DNA from: Triatoma infestans
Lineage: Eukaryota; Arthropoda; Insecta; Hemiptera; Reduviidae
NCBI GenBank assembly: GCA_011037195.1
Contig: JAAEAF010006794.1
Span: forward strand, 87,005-151,004
Reading direction: 5' to 3'
DNA: 64,000 bases
Shown here: in pieces, positions 1 to 12,605 of the stretch
Layout: each line of letters starts with the position of its first letter
Numbering within the stretch: position 1 is the first letter of the stretch
Program-made: the position numbers and the translations under genes
The notes under the pieces: model-generated
The model's database searches: none
What the model was told of the DNA's origin: nothing
Seen by the model: only the letters and a program-made list of their open reading frames with translations

Positions 1-496
1 ACGGCATAAATACCTATATAAGTTAAAGTTCTACTTTTTCAGACGGGTAGTACATCCAACTACCGGTCAGGTGACGTGGATGGAGGCGGATAGCTAACGT
101 ACTTTACTATTAATACTCGAATTAAAAATCCAAGGTCAAGACCCGGAATCAAAACCAGCTTTGCGGTCCACGCCTCTAACCATTCAACTATCGTGGCATT
201 CACACCTAACACTTTAATTTTTCAGGAAAATTGGTATTTTGTGTATTCTGGAGGAACAGTCATTTTGAACTTCCCTTTAAAGTAGCGCTTTAATATAATG
301 TATGTTTCTTACACGTAGCCCGCAAGGGGTATCTGTTGCATGCAGTTACTTGGGAAACAGCGACCCCACGGGTTACCACATCTCAGTATACACCATACAC
401 TTAAACTACATACACTCTACCCTTCTTTACAGACAAGGACAAATGCAGTACACAAACTAGGGTCCTCGCCCTTAGTTAATTGGCGCAAGCCAAGGG
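1..496. other. noncoding sequence, nothing recognised
   Basis: No coding exon, RNA gene or repeat could be supported here. Short open frames lack recognisable motifs. Confidence 0.5.
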
Positions 497-612
497 AGAA
501 GGAAGGGATTAGCTCAGTGATAGCGCGCGCGGAGGTCCCGGGTTCGAATCCAGCATGGTGCCCTTAGATTTTCTTTTCCTAGGAGCCTCTATATCTCACG
601 TCCGGTAATGGG
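497..612 (+). mobile_element. tRNA-derived SINE (5' part)
   Basis: The block opens with a tRNA-like head: an A-box-like TTAGCTCAGTGATAGCG and a B box GGTTCGAATCC. These are followed by CCCTTAGATTTTCTTTTCCTAGGAGCCTCTA, a body seen again at 46.8 kb (+), 17.0 kb (-) and 56.7 kb (-). The repeated body and lack of a closing acceptor stem argue for a SINE rather than a functional tRNA gene. The 3' half found in the other copies, ending GATGCGCCTTAAAT, is not clear here. Confidence 0.7.
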
Positions 613-3600
613 TAATGTTGTTTGTAGCTAGAGAACACTGCTCGGAGCGGGTAGTGACTGAGAAGATTGCGGGGGGCACAATAGATCTTTCAGGTCGCAG
701 TGCAAATAATCGCCTATAACATCTAAAAAATCTATCCCGTACATAATATGAATACACATTAAACGTATACCAAACTTCCAACTTTGAAGAAAATCGGTTG
801 ACCGTAAATGCGATTTTACAGTGCTACAACGAATCTCTTCAAGCTTGGAATGCTATTACTTACTAAGATGTACAATTTTATAGATATATTTCGTTTAAAG
901 TGTTTAAAAAAGTATGATTAATTGGTGGCTACAGATTTTATTTATGCTGTTTATTTATGAAAGACTAGCACAGTCTGATTGCCGTTTTAACATTCCTTTT
1001 AACTGGAATGAATATTTAAAATCTACTTTGGCTGAAATTGGTTATCAACATCTTTTGAATGAAAGTTTTGATTGTATTAAAAGTAAATAAAATAAACTTT
1101 ATCAATGCTTATAGAAATAATTTATTTAGCCAAGCTTTGGAGTTTATTTTTAATTCTATTTTTAATGTTAATTTTAGATATATATATCCTTTTTAGCTTC
1201 TTCTGCTGAACAGTATCTAAAGTTCAATTTTTTTTTTTTTAAATCAGAATTATTTCTCAATTCGTCTGTTTAAGGATAAAAGGCAATTTGGAATCCTACT
1301 TTTGGTCGGGATTAATTACAATTTATGTAACAGTAGTAACAGAAACAGTTACAGAAATAGATATTTAATTAAGTACATTAATGAGTGAGAAGTTCAACAT
1401 TTCTTATATGAAGATTTATTATTGATTAATTATAAAAATTGGATAATATATATTATATTATTATTATATATACTACAAAATTAAGAAATATTTTAAATTA
1501 ATCTCCTTTGTATGTTATGTATAATTAATTATAAATGTTGACTTTTTTTCTTTTGATAATTTATTTGTTTATTAATGTATATAATCCCAACAGTGTAAGA
1601 ATTCCATCTCCTAGCTACAGGACCATTATGTAAACCTAAAAGCAAAAGTAAATAAATAAATAAAAATACTTTTAATATGAAACATTTTTCTGGTAAAATT
1701 TAGTTTAGCGGTTTCTGAGGAATTTGTGGCGTTCAATTTCAAATGTTTTTTAAGTTTCGATGGTGTTATTGGCCCTCCCTTCTGGACTTCATTGTAATTA
1801 CTCCTTGGCTGCATATATCTATATATATATATAATCTACATTTCTCTATTTTTGTTTGGGTTAAGTAAAAGTAACCAAATTTAAAGAAAACTTGTTAATT
1901 TTATAATCTATTACCTGACACGAGGGGAGCCACTGTTGATCTTTTAGGTCTAATGGGAAATTGTTCTGTGGACAATTCCATATCTATAAATCTCTTTCTT
2001 GTATGATATTTATTTCAATAATTAATCTTTTTCTGACGATTGTTATTTACTTGTTATTTTTATTGACGATTGTTTCTACTTAAGTGATATTCAGTTATTT
2101 AAATATTACACTTAGCAATATTATATTAATTATATATGGAGTGATTAACGTTGTTTTGTTGTTTTTTTTTTTTTAAGAAACTTTCCACTAGGTGGGGTGT
2201 TTGTTTCAGATATGTAGAAAAATAACGTTGCAGTGGTGATGGCACAAAGCCAGAAGTGTTTTTCCTAAGATAACATATTCTAACAAGGGGTCATATGTTG
2301 TCAGAATAGGGTAACACACTTTCATAAACTTCACAGAAAAACACCACGTGACTATCGTACGAATTAAAAAAAATTGTTGCTAAATACTAAGAAATCAGGA
2401 ATTTACGTTTGAATATTAATTTTGGACTATTTAAAAGAAAAAAAAGATAATCCATGAATGTTATAAGTAATTGGCTTTGGTACAGCTGTGATTATTAGAG
2501 GATTAACAAACAACAAGGACTGACTGATTGCTTATTCTCTTTCAAAAGTTATTCAATTAAAAATTTTAAGTAGGAAGAATTTTAAAAGAATTCTAGATAC
2601 ACTAATCTTCTTGTTTTTCAATCCTTAATTAGCGCACAAAAAAATGAAATAAAATTAAACGCTTTACAAATAAATTGTTTTACAAAAAAAATATTTATTT
2701 ACAAATTAAATTATGGACTAGCTCCACTTAGAGCTTTACAATGATTGAAAATTAAGAGGTTGATTTAGTCAAGGTTTCTATCTTCTAAAAGATGTTGGTT
2801 CGCCTAAATGATGGTGTGTGAAGAGTTAGAAAGAAGTTGTCTCTTAGTTTAGTCATAAGTGTGTGAAATATCTGAAATGTCGAGTTCTTTATGTATAAGA
2901 GTCTGTAATCGTTTGGTCAGTTTGTTGCTGGCTGCTATCCAAACTGGACAGGAATATGTCAGATCTAAGTCAGAGCGGCAGAATATGAATTGTCAAACAG
3001 GTTTAATGGTAAAGGTCTACATATTCATAAAGTTTTTTCCGACATAATGGATAAAATGAAGTACTGTAATTCATTAAAAAAAAAATTATAATTTAATTGA
3101 AAAAAAAAAATGTTGAAATGGCCCACAACACACTTTTTTAAGGTACCTATAATCGAGAGCAGCATAAAATGTGCATAAACACTATTAAGGGCCACTTCTA
3201 ATTGATTCACAATAAAATGATTCAAACATTTATATTCTTATTCTTCAATTGGACTTAATTAACTAGGAAAATCTGTTTAAATTTTTAAAATTTGAAGATA
3301 TAAACGTTATCAAAAATAGCAATTACTGAATAAGTCTTGTCTCATAAGTGTAAAAAACGAAAATATTAGAAACTTTAGTTCAATTTTTTTTTTTTATTAT
3401 TTCTGTGTGGTATCTGTTATTTATTATAAAGGATGGCTGGAGAAATGTAGCTTCATTGTAGTTCTATGTATCCAACTTGATGAAGTTCTAAGAACTTCAA
3501 TAAACATTTCAACTGCAACTAATACCACAAGTAGAATTTCTAATGAACTGGCCCATGCTACTTATCATTAAATATTTTTATTTTTTATGATTTCCTAGCT

Positions 3601-4585
3601 CCAGGGGGAAAGGAGGCAGCGGCAGATATTGATGTCCTTAAAAAAAAGAAGAAAAACAAATGTTAAATTGTTTATTATATTTACAAGTACCTATATAAAG
3701 AACTGGATGGAATTTGTATGGTGTGTACGCTGCTGTGAATAAAAAGCAGTTCTTTGTGCCGCCACCCTTACAGGTGAAGAAATGGTCAGCTTTAAACATA
3801 ACAATATAATTCTTTTCTCACTGGACAGTTACGAAAATAGCAAACAAAAAGCAAACGAAAATAAAAGCAAGTAAAAAAGAATGGGAGAAAGTTTGTAGGA
3901 AAGCAGCCTCTATAAAAACGATCAAGTTTTATTCCACTAAACCCGTTCCCAAATTGTTCTTCCTAAAGCCATTTGAATGCCAATTTCAATTGCTCCAATA
4001 CATTTCCTTCTATTCAAATTATCCCAATAGGATTTCACCTGTCTATGCAAAATGTTGACAGCAAAAAATAAAACAAAAAAGAAGGAACTTTTATTGAATT
4101 AGCCAATGAAAAAAGCTTTAATAAAATAAAATAATATCAAAACAATGTCTCTCTCATCTAAACAATTAATTTCTTTTTTCTTTTTTGTAATAGCATTAGC
4201 ATTATTTTCAGCCATTGTAAGGGAGGTAGAAAAATAAAATTAAGGCTATCTTTGTTTAGAAGTGTCTTTTATTCAATTTGTCTGCTGTAGAGCAGGCAAA
4301 ACTGATAACGTAAACATTGGGACATCTGTAAAGCTACTATGGTTTTATTTTTTCGTGAAGCGGCTAAACAAAAATGAGAAAATGGACTTTACCATTCATT
4401 TAATACTTGACATAGATTTAACAACTCTTCAGGAAGTACGAAAAACTTTATAGAAGCGGGTTTATCTGAATAGTAGAATCATTAAAGTATAATTTTTTTT
4501 TTTTTGCATTTATTGAATATTACATAATGTTCTAATGGAAACAACAAGTAAATGATATAATAAATATTTGGAAATGAGAACCATC
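613..4585. other. AT-rich noncoding stretch
   Basis: About 4 kb of AT-rich DNA with homopolymer and TA-rich runs. One weak signal is a possible mobile-element coding scrap at about 905-1090 (+), ending in a stop, with a hydrophobic and charged pattern but no diagnostic motif. Nothing else could be supported. Confidence 0.45.
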
Positions 4586-4589
4586 AAGC

Positions 4590-4815
4590 TTAGGTCTAGT
4601 GGCCAGCGCTCTATTGCGAGAATTCAGGGTTCGATTCCCGTGAAGGCAAAGACGAAGTTGACCCAGCGTCTTGTTGAGAAAAAGTGAGAGACTACATTTG
4701 GTAGTGAACCAGGCAGCGAAGGCCCCCATCCAGGCTTATCGCACCCACCCCATAACAATAACGCCCCATGCAAACCTTGGCCCTCTTCATGGGCTGTTGT
4801 GCCATAGGTTAGGTT
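4590..4815 (+). mobile_element. tRNA-derived SINE-like repeat, second family
   Basis: A tRNA-like head (TAGTGGCCAGCGCTCTATTG, B box GGTTCGATTCC at 4628-4638) is followed by a GC-richer body. That body differs from the 497/46,800 family. A decayed relative of the head (TGGTTAGCGCTCTCGCC) starts near 4990. The assignment rests on the promoter-like boxes and the local composition shift. No flanking duplication was identified. Confidence 0.5.
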
Positions 4816-7736
4816 TTATAACTTACCTGAAATCTTTAGATAAAATAAGGGAGACTACTAACTTAACTCGTCCTTGAAGTTTTTTTTTTTTTTTAACAGA
4901 GAAATTAAACATCAATAAAATCAGTATTTTATATTAAATAAAATGTGACAAGCGCTTCTATTGACTTGCAAGTTGCAACTACCGCGTGCCAATGGTTAGC
5001 GCTCTCGCCTGTGAATTTGTTATGAGTTAGATTCAGTGAATGCTGCATTGATCTAGCAACCGTTTAAAAGCGGGAGGTCAAATTAACGGAATCCAATTGC
5101 GAATGTCAGAAATATGGCAGCCTTACCACAGTGACCCTATATAATTCTAGCTGCCCATGAATCCCTATATAATTCTAGCTATTGTGGCAGATCTAGTTAT
5201 AGTTTATGGGCTATTGTGGGCCTAAACTGACTCTTCCCAAATAAACGTCCTGACATCCTAGATTTTTTTATGCTCCCATGAAATTGTTATGCAATGTCCA
5301 CATAGATATATAGGAAAAAATCAATATTGAGTAGAACCTTTTCCTACTAATTTTGGATTTTCTTTCTGTTCTGTTCCGCGCAGACCAACTTGATTTATGG
5401 ACCTATAGATTCGAAGCTACTATGATTTTCCGTAAAGAACAAACTTGATTTAAATGTCATGATAAAAAAACATCTTAGCAACTCGGCATACTTAAATTTA
5501 TTGAAGCTATTCAGCAGAATGTGTGGGACTCTATCAACGAAACATACGAACCACAACTACAGTCCTCCGTTCACTGACTTACCTTAGTAGTTAAGGACAT
5601 TGATAACACTTAAACAGTAATCTAGAACTCAATGGCACAATAACATATACTCCTATAGAATGACGTAAACTGACTGATAGCTTAAATTGGAACTGCAGAA
5701 ATACTACGACTTAGCCATCATATCGGGCGTTGGCGACAGAAAACAAATCTGCTTGGTTGATTGCTAAAAGGATCAAATTCATATAACTCTGATCGGTAAT
5801 TTGTTCATAAAGCTTCTTGGAAAAAATGGGCTTCATTTATTTACTTGCTTTACAAACATAACTGCTGCATTTCGTCAGATGGTGAAAATCATTGAAGAGA
5901 AACCTAATTTAATTACCATCCGTGTTAAAGACATTTTTACAACAAATGATAGAAAGTAGGGAGCTACAATTAGTATCAAACTTAGGTAGCGAAGGTCAGA
6001 ACTAATAGGCGTTGGGAACCGCGGCCTTCAAGCCTTGGCTGTTTATGAATGCTGCGTCAATGGTAGGAAAGGAAATGAGATAAATACAATTGACTTGCAA
6101 GTTGAAAATATAGTCATCCAGTCAACCATACTTAGAAATCCGAAAGTACCTGAAGGGATTAAATTAAATATGTAGAGAGAATGCGATAATGATGTACTGT
6201 GACATAAAAGATCAATTGTGACTCTCTTGGGCGTACAGTTGTCTGGAATATGTAGAATGAGTTAGTGGAAGTGAATGTGAATTAGAGTTTACCAGTGATT
6301 GTATAGTGTACAGTGCTAAACTCAACTATTTGCACACATCACATAACACCTTAAGGATATGGGTGAATGTTGGGGTGTCAAAGAGTTTTCATATTGTTAG
6401 GCTGGGACAAGTTGAAGTTAATACTTTAATTTCTCCTAGTATTAAACAGTATGTTATATTAAATAAATTGTCAGAAGCGCTTCTAATATGAACCACTAAA
6501 ATCACCCGAAAAAGTGTCTATAGAATATTTAATTAAATTTTACTTTTTGTGACAGAAAGCGACACATTTGGTGATCGATTTGAACCAGGAATGAATTATT
6601 TGTTGTGGTTGTATGTGAACACTTATATTATCTACAGTTTACAACCGAGATAGATACTTTTATTTTTCATTTAATTTATTTGTCATTTACAATCTGTATA
6701 ATGCAATGCAATAAGTAAATATGATTAAAAGCATAGTCGGTGTGATAGTCTTGATACCCATTGGTAACACTCCCTCTAGACTATTAGTCTTGGAGATGGT
6801 CGCGGAGCCAGCGGCGGCACAGCTGGCGTGGTGAGTTTTTCGGAATAGTAGTAGAGGCGAGATTTTGAACTAAAAGATTACGAGCAAAGAGGAAGAGATT
6901 CATGAAACTTTCTATATTTAAATTTTGTAGTTCCAGTTATATATCGCATTGATATAGGCACAACTAAAAAAAAAAAAAGATAATGTTATGATAATATAAT
7001 GATACAAACTCACTCCATGTAATTACTTCTTTTATCATAAAAAACGGCACATTTTTAACTCCAACCGATTTGCGCTACTAGATGGTAGTTGTAACGCTAT
7101 CAACTTGGACACGACTCGACAGCAACATGGGCACATCTTCACTTATTTCACAACCTTTGAAGGGCAAGGTTACAGTGTTTATGGTAAATTTTTTTCATTG
7201 TTACCGGTCTAATTTGAGTTGTGCCATTATTAAGGTAAATTATACACAATTCCTTCAATATTTTTACCATTTATTAGGTTGGATTTAGAGTTGAGCCGGT
7301 ATTCAAGTATATTATTCAATTTTTATTTTTGATTTTGATAAATATTAAGTTTCTTTTTGAGTTGTGTCGTTATTTTTGATAGAAATTATTCAATGTTTTA
7401 GATGTATTTTGAATTATGCCGGCCGGTGTCTTTTGAAAACTACGAAATAAAATTACATCTACTTTTTTTTAGTTCAACATAATTTTTTTTTGTTTAATTT
7501 TTTTAAAATAGAGTACACACAAAATGGAACACAGTCGTAGTCCACTTATACTGTAATTGACCAAAAAAGCTATACTGAAATATGCAGATACATTCACTGA
7601 ACAAAGGAACGAAATTTGGGAAGCAACTTTGAAAAAGCCATGTGCAGGTGTCTGTTAGAATTTTTTTTACAAAAATAGCTTAACAATTATCTTTATTTAT
7701 ATTTGCATTTTTTCAGTAAGCAATTTACCAGAAGCA
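4816..7736. other. noncoding stretch with decayed repeats
   Basis: Contains a decayed SINE-like head at about 4985-5060 and a short direct repeat (CCCTATATAATTCTAGCT at about 5145 and 5163). The rest is unassigned AT-rich sequence. No exon with splice signals and family motifs was recognised. Confidence 0.45.
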
Positions 7737-8990
7737 GTGTTTACTGAAGATCAAAACAAAACGAAAGAAATACAGAAAGAGATTTTGGAGTCCAATGGTG
7801 AAAAAAAGTTAGTAGAGCAGGAAATTATGGATCAGTTGTTAGAAGCGCAAAATACGGACGATGGTTCAGAGTGTATAACTGAAGACTTGGGGCAGTCAAA
7901 ACAAATCGAAATCGTTGAAGAGGAGCCAGTCATTCAGAAGGAATGTGCCGACCAGAGATTAGAAACTGAACTATTTAGAATAGATTCGGATGATTCAATT
8001 GCCGATCTTAATTACGAAATCAGCAACAATGAATCGTCATCTAGTGCCGACGTCATTTGTGGTTCAACAAAAACCAACAGAATGCAGAATTACTTGATGT
8101 TGTGACGAAGAGAGGGGAAAAAAGGGAAAAAACATAGAAAGGTGGATTTCGGTCAGTAGCCAAAAACTAAGAAATACTGGCCAACCATACAAATCTTATG
8201 AAACAAATAAAAAAGTAAAGGGAAGAGAAATGCGAAAAATTTACCGAAGATGAACGGAAAAGCATTTTTGATCTCTACTGGAAGATGGGAGATCTTCACA
8301 GACAAAGAGATTTTATTGCGGGAAGTATGGCAAAGATGGAACCAAAATATCGTTACGTTAGAGAAGGAAGTAGTAGACTAGCAAACAATGCCTTTTATTT
8401 TGAAAAAATGGAAAACGTTTGAGAGTTTGTAAAAGTTCTTTATGAATACGCTTGACATAAATCATAGGAACATTCTCACCTTAATTCAAAAAAGAGCTAA
8501 ACTACCTACTTATATGATTTATAGAATATTTAATCAAGAATTTAATTTGATTTTTTTTACACCCAAAAAGACCAATGTGAGCAGTGCATCGCATACCAAA
8601 ATGCGTCTGGTGCTGAGAAAGATGAAAAAAAAGATGCATCCGATGAACTCTTGTGGAAAAAGATTTTGCTCGTCAAGAGAAGAAAAAAGACAAAGAAGAA
8701 ATTGGAGAAGCTAGCTACCTTTGCGCTGTGCTATGATCTACAAGGTGTCTTTCAGTCTCCCAAAGGAGACATTTCTGTCTTTTATTATAAATCTAAACTA
8801 AATGTTTTCAATCTTCCATTTTTTTATTTAAAATCTAGCGATGTTTACTGTTTTGTCTGGCATGAAGGTGAAGCTGAATGTGGAGTCAATGAGATAGGAA
8901 GTTGCGTGCTAAAAGTAATCGAAGAAATAGATCTTAATGCAAAAGAAAAAATAGACTTAATTTTTTTACACCGATAATTGTGGGGTCAGC
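7737..8990 (+). pseudogene. degenerate DDE-type transposase-like gene
   Basis: Fragments in shifting frames resemble a repeated insect and aphid protein family that I believe is transposase-derived. The pieces are an acidic N-terminal region (7737-8105), a middle part (about 8240-8430) with FTEDERKSIFDLYWKMGDL and RQRDFIAG, then FFMNTLDINHR (8440-8475). The C-terminal part (8720-8977) has CYDLQGVFQSPKGD, FYYKSKLNVFNL and FVWHEGEAECGVNEIGS, followed near 8975 by a DNCGGQQKN-type motif just past the last frame. Several frameshifts and stops separate these, for example one after ENV near 8420. It is not a working gene. No terminal inverted repeats or target-site duplication were found. The family name is from memory of similar proteins and is less certain than the conclusion that it is a broken mobile-element gene. 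Confidence 0.6.
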
Positions 8991-11886
8991 AAAAAAATTA
9001 ATGATAACATTGTATCAATACGTAGTACTAAAGTTTTCAAAGATCAACTCTATCACTCACAAATTTTGCTGTAGTGATCTTGTAAGTTTTATTTCATTTT
9101 TTTGGCATTAGCTGTTAGGCCATAGCCAATGTTTTATTTAGATTAGTTTTATTGATCATGCCATCTTGATTTCAGCTGTTATTTTCCTTTATGCTGTCCA
9201 TATGGGAGATTCAATATTAACATTAAATTAGTTAAAATGTCCTAGAAGGGTGTCCTAACCTCAAAGTTGGCAACTTATTTATTCAAAAGCAATTAGTTTC
9301 TTACAATACAAAGCAATCATATTTTCAATCAAAAAGTTTTAAACAAGAATAATAAATCACACATAACTATTTACTTTACCCAAAAAATTCACTAAGATTT
9401 CAAGCGCTAGAAAAAAAATATCACATGCATCAGCTGATTGAGATCAACACAGAGACCAAAAAAATTATGTGTGAAGTCAGGGAAAAAACAAGAAGAGATT
9501 TCGCTACTTCTCAAATGAATAGGATTTTAATGTCGTGGTGAATAATAAGAGAAGATTGAGGAGCATTTAATATTTTTCTGAGACTTTTAATTATGAGGAT
9601 TGGATTCGCTGACTGTTGGGACTTTTAATATGCCATAATGCCAATTCCTAACTCCAGATTGGACTAATGAATACATAGTAAGTACATAGCTTCTAGCTCC
9701 CACACGTGGAGTAGTGGCTATCGCCTTGCTTCGTGATCTTGTAGCAAACGCTAGAACTGTACGGGAAGAAAAACGCGGTAGGTTGACTCAAAACATCGCA
9801 TTCTGGCAAACGTTTTGCCCAAGATTTTTTTTTTAAAGCATGTTTATAGCTACTGTCAGGGAATCTTGAAATAAGTTTACAGCGTCTGTCAGGAAGTTTG
9901 TAGTTTACTCAAGAGTTTATAATGCGATTAATTTCATGTGATATTTGTCTGGAGTCTAAGTAAGGAAGGGACTTTAAATTTTAGTTTTCAGACAAAGTAT
10001 TATGAATTAAATAAAATATATAAATGACGAATTGAACCCATTGATACGAATTAAAATCGCACGAGATGGTGACGACATAGACTTCACCTGTATAGACTGC
10101 CACTTGAAGACAATAGTTTCTGCTTGCTGATCCTAATGTTATCTGTCTGTTACTGACAGATTCTCTTTGTTCCAAACAATTTGATGAAAGCATAGTTAAT
10201 ATGTCAATAACATATCATTTATAGTATATCATGAAGATTTGGACCAACTCAACTACCTAACAAATGGAGTGAAAGTTTGACATGTCAGAGTGCACTTTGC
10301 CCTTTTCTATTTACACTGGAATGGTGACATTGCGTTTTAATATTAATATATCAGTTTTAAAACAAGAACAGTATCAACAAGCACTAAATTTTCGATAATA
10401 AATTCTTAATCTATTCATTAAATTAAAAACAGACAAACAAAAAATCTGTGTGAAGCACTCTTAAGACTATCTCTTACTGCAATTCTCGCAGCTCTGACAA
10501 ACTTTCTTAAAATTGGGAATTCTTACTATATGTTTAGTTCTAGTTACTCCATCAGTTGGTGGAATTGTAGCTGTACTACTAGAGCTTTACAGATGAACTC
10601 CAATGATCCAGTTCCCTAGAAGCTAAATAATTTTTTCCAGAAAAAATGTTTCAAATAAAGTTCATTCTAACAAAGGCCGGATTTGTAGTAAAATTTTAAA
10701 TTGTTATTTATTCATATATAACGTTTCTACCTACTGAGTCACCTTCAGCTAGTATTTATGTTTAATTCAAGAACTGTTATTGTAAAAGAAACTTATTTTA
10801 ATTCATTTGGCGGAAAAGTCTTTATTATTTACTTATAAAAACAGATAATATGAAAAAAGTTTGATTTAACCCGTTAAAAGCTTTTTTAAACAAGCATGGC
10901 ACATTCTAACAATAAAAACAATCAATAACTGAAAAAGACACTATATTTTTCACAATTATTTTATTTTTTTAATAAAAATGAATAAGCAAACAACTGAATC
11001 ACCGTTCCAAAGAACAGTTGGGATATAACTATTTCAAGTGCGGGAAGGTTAAATAATTTAAAGATTGGTTATAATACTTAAAAACTGATTGGTTAAAAGA
11101 ACCTCACTGATATTATAAATCTTAATTTCTATTATTCAGAATTCCGAAGAAAGAGTTAGATTTGAATGAAGAAAATAATTCTTCTCCAATTCCTTGCTAC
11201 CGAACAGAGCCCAGGTTGTGGATAATCATCTGATAATATGATGTCTGATTCCTATATTGTAGGAAGAATATAGTCTTTAGAAAAATCTCAAGGAAGTGTA
11301 CCGTTAAACAATCTTTTTTACTTTCTTTTACTCCTAGTTTTTCTATTGCATTCTAGCGAATAAAGTTCTATTAATGTGAGGCAGAAGACAAATAGACTGC
11401 ACCAATCAATATAACAGATCTAGAGATAATCTTGATAAAAATGTGTTCAACTTGGTAAATGTAAGAAATGATACGTTACTACTATTAAATTTGGCTCATC
11501 ACCTTCTCAATCATATCAATTTTGTTCCTTCATCGGACTTATTCGTTATGTTGACAGTTTTCATATCGTAAATAGATGATTTCAAATGCTAAAATTGATT
11601 GAGTTCTTCAAACAATGATGAGTTGCTACTCCATTGTCACAGTTTGGAGATGTAATATATATATTATACATTAAACTATGAACTTCCTGGCAGAGCTCTA
11701 AGCTTATTTCAAGATTCCCTGACAGTTGCTTGCCAAAACATGCTTTAATAATACGGAATCCGGATCTGCATGATCGTAGGTAATTTCGTGATAAGTAGCT
11801 TCTGCTCTATAATATCCAGCTTTGTTGGAGCATTTCCATTAATGACAAAATGTTGAAAAACATTATATAATGAGAGTGAACAGTTA
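8991..11886. other. AT-rich noncoding stretch
   Basis: No coding exon or RNA gene was recognised. The sequence is AT-rich and punctuated by homopolymers. Confidence 0.45.
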
Positions 11887-11891
11887 CATAT

Positions 11892-12577
11892 GTACCGGCA
11901 AAATACAAATCTCAGGTATTGTATAGAATGCCTAGGCATTACTTACATACATTGCCTAGCCACGTTAGGCAATGTAAGAATATCCTTTTTTTTTACTTGG
12001 ACTAGGTATTCCTAGGCATTCTATAGAATGTCTACGTCGTCTTAGGCAAAGTATGGAAAGACTTAAAAACATTATGGCCTAGTTATTGCTGGTAGATAAC
12101 TGGTTTGTATCTGTTACTAAATGGTTGGTTGGATGATATGCACTCTGTCGTCGCTACGCTATCGCAATCACCGCGAGGCTCCCAGGCTCATTGAGGTGGG
12201 GGAAGAGGGAGAAGGTTTGCGACCTATCTCAAGACTGCTTATTACCTAGGAGTTTAAGGGCTTTAAAGAAGGATGGATGATAGGAATTTACCAATTACGA
12301 AGTTGTGTTTGGTCAGATTAAATAGATTTTTAATAATTATACAGATATTGTTCACAAAAGTGCTTGATGTTTCAAGTCTGTACACATAACTTCACGAAAA
12401 TGATGTAATGAAAAAATGAAAATGATGTAGCTGTACAGGGAAGGTAACTTTGCCTGCTTCGCTATAGGCAGGCAAATTAGAGAAATGGGGTAAATTCCAC
12501 GCATTGCCTAACGTCTTAGGTAATGTAAGAAATGTCTAGGCATTGTACACATGCTTGAATTTTTACTTTGCCGGTAG
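11892..12577. mobile_element. foldback/MITE-like element with long imperfect terminal inverted repeats
   Basis: The left end begins TACCGGCA (11893) and the right end finishes TGCCGGTA (12576). About 95 bp inward from each end can be aligned as inverted repeats, including AATGCCTAGGCATT versus its counterpart, and ACGTTAGGCAATG. A possible 5-bp target duplication, CATAT, flanks it (11887-11891 and 12578-12582). A nested inverted repeat with 14-bp arms (ATAGAATGCCTAGG, 11923-11936 and 12011-12024) lies in the left half. There is no transposase, so it would be non-autonomous. The superfamily is not assigned. Confidence 0.6.
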
Positions 12578-12590
12578 CATATACATATAT

Positions 12591-12605
12591 TAACCACTTC
12601 ACCCC
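12591..12605 (+). repeat. LINE target-site duplication, left copy
   Basis: The 15-bp sequence TAACCACTTCACCCC is repeated exactly at 13594-13608 and brackets the LINE fragment. Confidence 0.85.

Noticed and set aside
503..570. Functional tRNA gene
   Set aside because: A and B boxes are present but no acceptor stem closes, and the sequence continues into a body shared with several other loci, so it is a SINE.
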